Positions 45,788 through 56,500 of a stretch of 64,000 bases of DNA are shown in pieces. The first letter of the stretch is position 1; every line of letters starts with the position of its first letter. Source of the DNA: Membranipora membranacea (taxonomy: Eukaryota; Bryozoa; Gymnolaemata; Cheilostomatida; Membraniporidae); assembly GCA_914767715.1 (NCBI GenBank), contig OU612072.1, positions 9,176,001 to 9,240,000 on the forward strand, given 5' to 3'. The notes under the pieces were generated by a model. It saw only the letters and a list, made by a program, of their open reading frames with translations. It was not told the origin of the DNA and searched no databases. A program made the position numbers and the translations under genes.

Positions 45788-47362
45788 TTACACTTGAAGA
45801 GATGATGCCAAGAGAATGCCAAGTAATTAAGAGACACAATGAAATGCAACTATCTGCAACAAATATGGATTACAAATTTGAGAAAATAAATCGCTCTTGC
45901 TGGCGACAAAAAACGCCAAAAGAGAGGAGTTTGCTGAAAATTTATCTGGGAAACTGCAAACGGAAACAATTCAAGATAATCAAAGCAATGCGCAAGAATT
46001 GAATGGTATTGTATATTAATTCACGATTGTAAGGGAGTTCTTAAATGGTCTGAGGTCACAACCACACTGAAATGTGATTAACCAATTGAAAATTACAACA
46101 ACATCAGATCGTAAAAAAAAAAGATCAGCAAGAATAAAATAAATCAATAAATTAATAAAGGTGAATACCGCCCTATTTAACCTCAGAGCAAAAGATTGGA
46201 TTGATTCTAAGATGACACAAGATTGAAATATTGCTGATACTCAGCCAGCATGGATATCTTAGCAGGAGATGACATTGCAAATTACAATCAAAGTCTTTCC
46301 ATACAGCTGCTAATCAGCGCACCAAAACTTTATTGTAACAAAACTCACCAGAATAGGGAAAGATTCACAGTTGCAAGCTCACCCTAGACCATATTAAAAA
46401 TGGGTTGACTCGGAAAGATAGCTGAATTCTGCCACAAAATTTGGTACAATTCCAAAGAGTATACCCTGAATACCTCATTGACCACTTAGGGCTAAGCCAA
46501 TGGGCTCCCTTCAATGGCTAAGAACAAACTGATAAACGACATAACTATATAACGCTACTGGAACAAGCTCTGTTTTTTATTAGTAGGAATTCATAGATTT
46601 TGATTTGCAATGTCAATCACATGATTTATGACTTATTGCTAAGGGCAATCTGGTCGCTATGGTCGTTACCTTAATCCCAGGAAGAATTAACTCAGAATTA
46701 TGAATAAATTTTAGATTTCGACTCATTATCATATTACAGAGTAAAGATATGTATGTATTAGGCAGCTCAAGCACTGCAAATAGGTACAAAAACTGAACAG
46801 CTGGTTAAAGATTAAGTTTTTTTTAGCCCCACCCACTTACTGACGGCATATGGCTGCAATCAAATTTAATTTGCAAGAATTAGTGGAAATTTGCACGATC
46901 ATGTGGCCTCTCCTTTAAAAGAGAAAATTTTGTATTGTTATAAATATTTGGGTGGCATGATTACCTAAAATTTTGCTCTCAGTTAACTGACAGTTTTATT
47001 CCTTTGTATCATTTAATCATCGAGGGAGTACATACCAGTCAGAAAGCTCACACCCTTTTACTATAATAATGACAATAACAGAAAAGCAATGTGGCTATTT
47101 CATTACATTATTTATTAAAATATCTTGAGGAAATGTCCCGCTAGGCTACTAACTTAGATTCAATATGCAGAAATTTATTTCCATGTTAAAAAGTACAGGC
47201 TTTTACTTGGGAAATTTGATATTTTCATCCAAATAAAATGACTGAACAAGTATCATTTTTGTTGTGAATAAGCGTATGTGAATTTCATAGAGAATGTATG
47301 CCAAAAAAGTGTAAAATAATTATTAAAATTAAAACAGATTGCTGATAACCTGTTTAATTCCA

Positions 47363-47434
47363 AGCCTGTCTTGACAAGTTTTGTTGTCGTCGTTGTGGTC
47401 CCCCCTTTTACCGCAAAGCTTCTTAAGACAGCCT
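47363..47434. repeat. hairpin repeat after the truncated GPCR-A exon
   Basis: AGCCTGTCTTGACAAGTTTT opposite AAAGCTTCTTAAGACAGCCT. Counterpart of 26221-26299. Confidence 0.7.
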
Positions 47435-47481
47435 ACTATTTAACTCCTAGTCCTAGACGCCATTGCTATCTTTTGTTGCCG

Positions 47482-47757
47482 CTAGAGGCGTCTTGTTGTC
47501 GTTACTTGTGAAGATTTATTACCGGATGTAGTGGAGATCTCCCGTAGAGGGTGATGGTGGTTATCAGAGAGAGATGATATCCCTGTAGACTGACCGAGCG
47601 AGAATTTCTTAGTCTTTTTACCAGTGAGACTATTATTACATCTGCTCAATACAATCTTCAAGTCCTTCCCAAACGATGAGTTTGCCAGTATATAGATGAA
47701 AATGTTGCACGAATAGTTCAGTGCTGTGTTTAATGTTGACACCAGGTAAAATATATT
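47482..47757 (-). pseudogene. truncated copy of GPCR-A exon 8
   Basis: The - strand frame gives NIFYLVSTLNTALNYSC, then helix 8 SSFGKDLK, then a tail with KKFSLGQSTGISSLSDN, closely matching GPCR-A from IFYLVSTLFTALNYSC onward. The first 24 residues of that exon (VTYWLM and following) and its splice acceptor are missing. A 1-nt deletion near the end brings a stop about 14 codons earlier than in GPCR-A. No other GPCR-A exon is found beside it. It marks the outer end of the inverted duplication and is almost certainly non-functional. Confidence 0.85.
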
Positions 47758-48067
47758 CTTGTTACATATTATATATTCACACAACTGGTAATAACCCAAA
47801 ATATAAGGAAAATTGATCATTTAATATCATAGATAGTATATAGAAACCTAAATCAACTCATTTTTTGACAATCGCCTCTCTTTCGAAGCCATTGATACAG
47901 ATGTCTTGAGAAAAAAGTTTTTTTTCTCAGTAGTTGATGCACAAGTAATCACAGTCCTGACTTTTCCTTTTGGAGTTCGAAGAAGGGAAAGTGAGAGGAA
48001 ACCATCCTGTGATACTTAGAGTTGTGACTTTAATACAAAATGAACTAGCCACCAGGCTCAGTGTGCT

Positions 48068-48140
48068 TGCCGAAACCCGGGATCGAACCAGGGACCTTTA
48101 GATCTTCAGTCTAACGCTCTCCCAACTGAGCTATTTCGGC
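48068..48140 (-). tRNA. tRNA-Phe(GAA)
   Basis: The reverse complement gives a canonical 73-nt eukaryotic tRNA-Phe: it starts GCCGAAATAGCTCAGTTGGG, has anticodon GAA in ACTGAAGATCT, T loop GGTTCGATCC, 3' end TTTCGGCA, and no intron. A and B boxes are intact. Flanks share CTCACCAGC before and CCTGGTGGCT after with the copy at 37468-37540, so the two loci arose by duplication including some flank. Confidence 0.96.
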
Positions 48141-49160
48141 TGGTGAGCAGGCAACTCCAACACAGAAATTGTACGAAAAAACTGTATCCCGAATGCCTTG
48201 CCAATCATCATGGTATTGGAAGTAGAGAAATATGCCCAAAATGCATTTGGTGTCCAACCAACCCTGACCCAATATTGATAAGATTTGTGAAAGAAGTTGT
48301 CTTCCACCTGACATTAAGAGGACAACTCCTTGTGATTGTAAGTTGACCAGCAGAGCAACTTGGTACACAAAGATTTGAATTGCGCAAGATGTTGCATTTT
48401 CATGAGATTGTATCTACCTTATACAATCTCTTTCAGAGACTACAACCAAAATTTTAAAACATTTGAAAACAGTAGTAAGTAAAAGTAAGAGCAAAAACCT
48501 CATTCAAATCTACCGATGACAAGAAAAGAATGGGAGTAAAATACTTAGCTGATAAAATAATCAATTGAAACAGACTAACCTTTTATTTATTGATCTGTGG
48601 TTGTATTTTGTGTTGTGTTTTGGTTATTAATGATCCGAAGAGATTTACTTGATCATGAAGATAGGAAACACTATTGAAGAAAGATGGATACTTGCTTATT
48701 TTTGAAGAGGTTTTGTCTATGAAGTTTCCTGACACCTAGCTAACCACCATAAAAAGTAAACGGACGAACAATTTCTTTGAGTTTGGTATATAACCGCTGT
48801 GAAAAATATCAATGCTTCCCCCAATACTTTACTCCACTATAGTAGGCATGAATGAAGTAGTAAATTCCCTTTAGAGCCTATCCTAGACAAGTAACTATTG
48901 GCTAGCATTCAGTTCCGCTAGTTGGGGTGACTTAATTTTAGCTAGCATGAAATGATGGCTAGCTGAGGTGGGAGGTTATCTTGAGGGAAGGAATTTGTTG
49001 AATGAACAACTTTTCCTCCTGCAAATACTTTACTCCTCTGGGGTAAAATAATTCAAAATAAATACTCTGCAAAAATGAATTTAACTGCTTCTAAGCTCAG
49101 ATAGGCTCTAGCAGACCTGCATGCTTATGCCAAGCAACAACAATAACTTGTGTTTATCAG

Positions 49161-49393
49161 TAGAGGGTAACATGGTAACACTCCCTGATAAGAAGCCATT
49201 GTATAAGCGCGTTGCATTCTGGATCTCTGGCATTGAATGTGAGGTTAGCAAGGCAGCAGTGGATAAACAATTAAATAATGCTGCCGGGCAGCATCTTCAC
49301 CTAGAAGAGAAGAGAGTTTGGCGGATTGTCTGCGATGTGACTGCTGTCCTACTTGTAACTATCGCGACTTTCTTATTCACTTTCATGGGTTAG
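49161..49393 (+). pseudogene. orphan terminal exon of an SLC5 paralogue
   Basis: After a TTATCAG acceptor the frame reads VEGNMVTLPDKKPLYKRVAF, then a 40-residue stretch nearly identical to the last exon of the downstream SLC5A gene (shared [20 protein letters not shown]), ending TFLFTFMG and TAG. Length is 233 nt versus 245 nt at 59562-59806, with the same splice phase. No upstream SLC5 exons precede it; the sequence to the left belongs to the tRNA and the inverted duplication. It is the tail of a tandem SLC5 copy whose body was lost. The frame is open, so loss is recent or the exon is still spliced to something. Confidence 0.8.
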
Positions 49394-50585
49394 TTGAATC
49401 TAGCTTAGCTGGCACGATTGCCTCTACACAATCGATCGCAAATAGACGCTTCAATCGATTCTATGTTGTAAAAACTGGAGGCAGTGTCAACAAATAATTC
49501 CCAGCCATTGACACCAAACACTTCATTCATTGGCCTTGACGAGTTTTTTTCTGTTGCCAACTTCATGTCATTGAACGTTCGAATATCATGTTTTGGACTG
49601 TCACAGCATTGTCATTTTTTTGTCTGATCTTTTTTTTACTATATTTGGATAGTGGACCTCATTTGATACATTCATCTCCTCATTTCACACAAAAATCATG
49701 CTAGGGTAAAATGATAGTCTCCCTCAGATCATTCTTTGAGGCAATCAAGAGCAAACATACTGAATTTGTGACACTAGGAAGCTCTCCTGTTTAGCAAAGG
49801 TCAAACTGGTAAAAAGGTCAACTCATTGTGGTCCATTGAGATCTAAGTGAAATTGTCAGACAGAGTCATAACTAAGGGACATCGCTACAAAAGCCCTTTC
49901 AGTGGTATGTTTACACTAGCAAATTTGGTTGTTTGGAATAAACGGGGTTGCATAATCGGCTGATCAAATGGCATTGTAAACACTTTTTTTTTTAAATTGT
50001 AAAAGCGACAGATTGACTTGGCAAGGACTTTTTTTGAAATTCATTTGCCAGCGAAGCTTTATTGGGAAAATGTTCTTAGTTGGATGTGCCAGCTCATACC
50101 ATGGCTTGTATACAATGCAATAATTTGCAAAGTTGCCAATTGTGCTTCAAGTCATAAATCATGTCCAAAAAATATGGTATTCAGAATAAGGATGTCACAA
50201 TAACAATAACCAAGCATCTTAAATTCAATAATATCATGGCTGACATAGTGTTTCCTGTTTCAAGTGCCCATAGCAACCATTCGTTCATACGATTTATTTC
50301 TTACATTTATAAGGCAGGCAGGTGTCACAAATTACACGAGCACTCACTGTCGTAATGACAGCTGTCAAATCATGTACAATTGTTTATGAGCCGCAGATGG
50401 TACTGTTGTGGTTTTAAAATGTCAATCTATTTTCGGAATCATTAAAAATACTAAATGAACGTGACATAAATATTGTGAGCTCTAGTAACAAAGTGCAGTA
50501 CGGATATTTATCCTTTCTTTCGTTAATCTAGTCATTGTGGCCTTTTGGCACTTCAAAGTAAACAACTCTAACATCTCGGGTGATC

Positions 50586-53500
50586 ATGTCTGAGGTTGAG
50601 TTAGTACAGGGTACAGCTCTACACTGGTCAGACATACTAGTCATCATTCTATACTTCATCTTCGTTCTCTTCATAGGATTATGGGTGAGTACTGATCGAT
50701 GACCTCTCTAATAATGATCACTGAATGCGATGGTCATGTTCTGAGCCGGTCGCTAGTAGTGGCATTCCACTATCAACTTCAGCTGATAATGCGGGCTGCT
50801 ACCAGCAACCCTGAATGAGTTTTAGCATTGTAAATTGACGGTGATGGTCAAACAAACTATCCATGATGATTTCATCACTTTTCCGAGTATTCGTGACTAA
50901 TCGTTTGTCCTAAACGCTCGGAAAGTTTCAACCTATTATTTGTCTTGAAAAATGCACTCGGGAGACTGCATTCTGGATGGCTTGTTACGTTATTGAATGA
51001 ATATTTATTGCCTTTTGTTCTTAACAGAGTTCAAGGTCAAACAGAGGCAGTCTGGAGGGCTACTTCCTGGCAGGCAGAAGTATGCACTGGATTCCGGTAA
51101 GTAAGCTGACGACTTTTTGCTCTCCTGCTGACCTGATGCAGCAATTGACATTGTCATCTCTCCAACACATAGGAAACAGAAACTTACTGGTTGAATAGAA
51201 GAGAGCAAATTAGTAGCAGGGTTTTTAACTAAAAACAGATAGCGGAGAGTTACCGGGCAGATTTGCAAAGCGTGATATTATATAACCAGATGAAGTTGGT
51301 AAGTCACTCAAGAATACTCCCCCTATGGTACTTGAAACGATGACTCTGATCCAATGGCAGCAAATAGCAGGTTCACCAACTTATTGCTGATGGCGCCAGC
51401 TCAGCATCCCTGTGTTCCTGCTTAACAAGCATAGCCCTCACTTCCATCCTATCCCTTAATCTTTCAGCTTTTGCGGGCAATTATTCGTCAATTCTTTGCT
51501 TTTTCAACCCGCCATATTTTTTGTTTCAGGTTGGCGCATCTATATTTGCAAGTAACATTGGCAGTATCCATTTTGTTGGTTTAGCTGGCAGCGGTGCAAA
51601 TTCAGGTATTGGTGTTGGTGTGTATGAGCTAAACGTAAGTAAACAGCGCTGTTGTTGACTCTATAACCTAAGAGAAAAAAACTAGAGTATAGGTCAGGCA
51701 GGCGGACAGAAACTGAGCAAGATTTTTTGGTTGACTGCACTTGAGTTTGCAACTAAGGGGATGTGGTTTTGAAGTCTTAATTTTCATGTAAATTAGATTT
51801 GTATTTTAAATCTTGTAATGATTTTTCTTCTTGTGTTAGTTTGAAGAGACAGGAATTAAAAAACACCCTATGGTGCTGTGGCTTGGGGGTTTGAACAATC
51901 AATCTAGAAAGCTTCCTCAGTCGGAATCGTGGGTGCTTCTAAGATTGATTAGTATTTCTCCTAGAACACTTGGTGTATTACTTTCTGGCCCCTTCTAAAA
52001 ATCATGAGCTGCAATAGTTCCAAAACTCCTTGAAAGTTGAGTCATACAGCCGTCAAAACAGCAACGGAAAAGCCAAAAAAACAAAGTGGTTATTGCGGTT
52101 AAGAAGATGATGTGAATGTCCTGAGAAAGAGAATTAAAATAAATATAACTGAATGATTGGCACGCCATTAATAGTGCATAAATATGAAGCGACAATTGAC
52201 ACATTTGGACACAAACAGTCCCTTATTTTTAAAAGAATTTGTATCACTCATTGTTAGCTAACCCCCTGGAAAGTGATATGTCATTTCACATCTTATCAAG
52301 GGCCGAAAAAGAAGTATTTGACACCAAAAGTAATGATTCACTAATTAACATGCTTTATTTTTTAGGCTATTTTTATTGTAATTATGTTGGGCTGGCTGTT
52401 TGTACCAGTGTATATTGCGGGTGGTATATCGACAATGCCTGAGTACCTAAGGCTAAGATATGGAGGGGTGAGAATCAGGGTATCATTAGCGGTACTCGCT
52501 CTTCTACTCTATGTCTTCACAAAAATATCTGTAAGTAAATCTATCAGATCAGTGCAACAAAACCATGCCAATACACACATGGGCGGGCATCCATCAGCAG
52601 GTACAACCTTGAATCGAGGAGAATTGGCATAGGCATTGGCGCCTCCCATAGCACATAATAATCAACACTGCTGCATACCCAAAAGTTAAGAGCTAAGACT
52701 TCGATCAAAATTATAGAGGCATGGCCAATGAAAATAATACAAAATATAAAAGTTTTCACAATTGTGCTGGCCCAGAGAGACACAGAACTGACTGGCAAAA
52801 TCAAATAACTGGATTTAGCGCAACTCCTTATTTCTGAAGATTGATTTACCTATGTCTACAAAAAATCTAGCTAAAATTCAAATTACAAACAGTTAAAAAA
52901 GGCTGTTCAAACAAAAAATCATATGGTATGATGTAGGCATATACATTCAGACAAAAGGCCTATGTCTCAGGTTGACATAAGCGTCAGTTACTACTTAGTC
53001 TCGCGAGGCCAGCGTATAAGATTACAGATTGTGATTTTAAACCTAAGTTATTGAGGATAACAGTAAATTTGGTACTGTTAAACAAGAAATTGAAAGGTTG
53101 ATGCCAAGAGTGTGTTTTTTTGCTGATACGCTATAATGTACACCTCAGCTAGGTCAATAAAAGAGTTGATGCAGCTCTGATATCAGCTTATAAATGATTG
53201 GATTTAACCTTGCTTTAGGGCTCATCCCATATGAACCTTGATCGCGGCGACAGAGTACATGTCATTTATGTTGTTATTGTAGTCTGATCTATATGCTGGA
53301 GCTATATTTATCGAACAATCGCTAAAACTGGACACATATGCGAGTATATTCGCACTATTAGCTGTCGCTGCTCTATTTACCATCACTGGAGGCCTGACGG
53401 CAGTAGTCTGGACAGACTTTGTACAGACGATACTGATGATTACAGGGGCTGTCACTCTAACTATCATTGGTATGAATATCCTTTTTTTTTAAAGTCAACA

Positions 53501-56500
53501 GAAGGACCACAGCATTATATATTTCGGCAGCTAGGACTGCAGTAGTAATGTAATGTTTTGACACTGAAAACATTTAAAGCGCTACTGGGTAAAATTATGT
53601 GTAGCTTTAGAAACTGCACCCCCCCCCCCCCCCCCTTTTTCATCATATATGCCTATGAGGTTTCAAAATCTAGCGTTGTACCAGCTCAATGTATAGCAGC
53701 ATATTTGCGCTGGTACAGCACTAGATTTTGAAACCTCATAGGCGAAATTGATGAAAAAGGGGGGGCAATTTCTAAAGCTACACATAATTTTCCCAAAAGA
53801 GCTTTGCATCTTTTCAGTGTCAAAATTTTGCATAACTACTGCAGAAATTGCTGCCAGACTATATATTGCTTTGGTCTTTCTGAAGCCTTCAACCATATTT
53901 TATTTTATCCCATTCTATCTCATTCTTTGTTGTTGATGGTTGTCCTACCGGCAAAGCACAGAGCACTTTAGATTTATGATGACCCTTGGGAATAGAAATC
54001 AGTTTGTAAATGATATCAACAGTTAATAAATAAAACAATCCATAAAGATGCTCGCAACAAAGGGATGTTGATTGCTTCATGTGAAGATGAAGACACTAGA
54101 TCATGCGGAAGCTAAACTTGTCAGCGTGCCAAATCTTGAAATCAACAACATTTGGTTTTGCTCATTTATATTCTACAGGATAAATACTGATATTTTTCTT
54201 ACTAGAAGAATTTTATTCCGCTATAACCATGAATTTGACTATGACTATGAAATGCACCAATAGGTATTTACGTTGACACATCATTCAACGTGTTAAAATG
54301 ACCATTATTGGGTTGCCAATAAAAAATCTGGGCAAACCCGGCAGTTTTCTGTAAATTGTAGGTGGAAAGAGATTAGCAGCGTAGTTGCAGATTTTTGGAC
54401 ACTCAACAAACTATCCTCTTCAAATGCCTTTGCTATGTTTTAGGATTTTATCGAGTTGGAGGATATGAAGAGATGGTTCGGCTCTATCCGACAGCAATAT
54501 CCAACAAGTCTCTCACTAGTAATGGTGGGTAAATTGTATTTATATGACTCAGACAACTCCATGATCGATGACTGCTTGTATACATGTCACATGATAGGAA
54601 TGTATGAAAACAAATTTTGTGAGCTCACATTCCATTTCTCAGACCAAACTTACCTCTCTGCCTGAATCAAAGCTAAACCCTTAAATTTTGTATATATAAT
54701 TCTCAGGTACATGTAATCTTCCTAGAGACGATTATATGCATTTATTCAGAGACCCAGTAACAGGAGATCTTCCGTGGCCTGGTCTGGTCGGTGTTATGAT
54801 CAACTCATTGTGGTACTGGTGTGCTGATCAGGTTGGTAGTGTAGCCTAGCTAGTAAGCTTGATTTTGGAATTATCAAAATTAATATATCAGATTTATATG
54901 CACTGGAATTGATACCTTGTTTTGCTATCACTTATATTAAATTCAGCATGTAGAAGGGATTTGTTTGATTCAGAGCTGAAATTTTTGGTATCAATATCCT
55001 GCATTGCAACCTTTCAATAAATCCATTGATGCGGAGGTCATCAAATCCCCATTGGAAGAAACAGAATAGGTCTTCTCACTAATGGATAGTATGAAAGGCC
55101 GTATTAAGTATGCCTTTTGAAGCCAATCTTAATACCAGGGTCATTGATTTCTTGTTGGTTGCAGATTAAATGCTATAGATGTGTTGCTCCCCTCAGTTTG
55201 AAACAGTTCAATTACCACATTCATATGGAGAGTTGTCTCCATCTGAACAAAGAAAGCACAACTCCCTTTGTCAGTGCTCCGTTTAAAGCTCTGTACAGTT
55301 TGATAGCAAGTTGACATGATCAGAATTAAAATTTTATCAATAACCAATTCCAGGTTATTGTGCAAAGAGCATTGGCAGCTAAAAACTTCACCCACGCTAA
55401 AGCGGGAACTTTGTTGGCTGGATTTTTGAAGATTCTACCGCTATTTGTGTTGGTTTTCCCAGGGATGATCGCAAGAATACTATTCCCAGGTAATTAATAG
55501 TCAGTCACCCAGTTGAGTCAGCTGTGAAATTATTTTTTGTGTTCATGAATAGTTACCTGGGTTATGTTCTTAATTTCCAAGTAAAATAAAACATAATACA
55601 TCACCGAATCAGACACCTTAATGCAGTGAAGATATTAGGAAAGCAGTGCAAGATCAAATACATTATTTTAGGCATTAACTTCTCAATAGATGACACCTCC
55701 TACTGTTTACAACCAAGGAGTTAGAGTGTCTCTAATTCCTTGCTATAACCAAAAAGCTTTAACTAATCTCTATGTATGTTTGGTTTACGTACATTTATCA
55801 CATTTACAGATATTGTGGCGTGCGGTGATCCTGAATCATGTATGGAGATTTGTGGATCAGCGTCGGGCTGTTCTAACATAGCTTATCCTACTCTAGTACT
55901 TAACCTCATGCCTTTAGGTGAGTCATCATTCTATTTTGACCTTCCCGGTAATTGCCATTATAGGGGTTGTGGGAAGTCCATCATCTTTGCCACAGACATC
56001 ATATACCTCACAGTAGTTGATAAATATAAAATGCCCTTGGATGTGTCATTCTTGATTAAATGTCAGTATTTGATCTGTTTTTGTTGTTGCCTCTCTACAA
56101 CTTCACTTCCCGCTGGTGTAAACTATTCAGTAGAGGGTGAAAGCTGATCAAACTCCTGTGAAATATCTTCATAGTATTTACATTTTGGGATTTAGCCTTC
56201 CAATGTCAAAAGAGGCTGCATGACACCGACATTTGATTATCCCATTCCATATATATGATAATTGTACCCTGTCTGAATACGATGGCTGGTTCATAGGAGA
56301 GGGTCAGACATTTGTGATATGGTACTGGTATGCTATTCATGCTAGCTAGGTCCTCGTGGAGCGGGGACCAAAAATACCAGATGTCCACAATGTGTTTGCA
56401 CACCCCACAGACAGTAAAAACCCCCTTTGCCTCTTTGATCAAAAGAGAAAACCGGGTTTTCGGCGGGGATGGTAATAGGGTGCAGCATACATACTATGGG

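Larger units (their letters stand above)
44835..47481. other. spacer upstream of GPCR-C
   Basis: Inverted counterpart of 26208-28853, interrupted by a private SINE. No exon is seen. Long matches to the other arm are visible at 45290-45410 and 47250-47330. Confidence 0.6.
39080..47757 (-). repeat. right arm of large inverted duplication
   Basis: Reverse complement of about 25902-36660. It is shorter than the left arm (about 8.7 versus 10.8 kb) because of indels and contains private insertions (the SINE at 45411-45787 and the tandem repeat at 44122-44410). Outer similarity stops inside the truncated GPCR-A exon near 47757. Confidence 0.85.
47821..50585. other. region between duplication edge and SLC5A
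   Basis: Contains tRNA-Phe (- strand), pieces of the dispersed element with TACTTTACTCCTCT motifs (48830-49050), the orphan SLC5 terminal exon, and the SLC5A upstream region. No other exon is recognised. Confidence 0.55.

Noticed and set aside
49121-49393. 90-aa stand-alone protein starting at the ATG at 49121
   Set aside because: The first 13 codons are upstream of a splice acceptor and have no counterpart in the homologous SLC5A exon; the conserved part starts at 49161.
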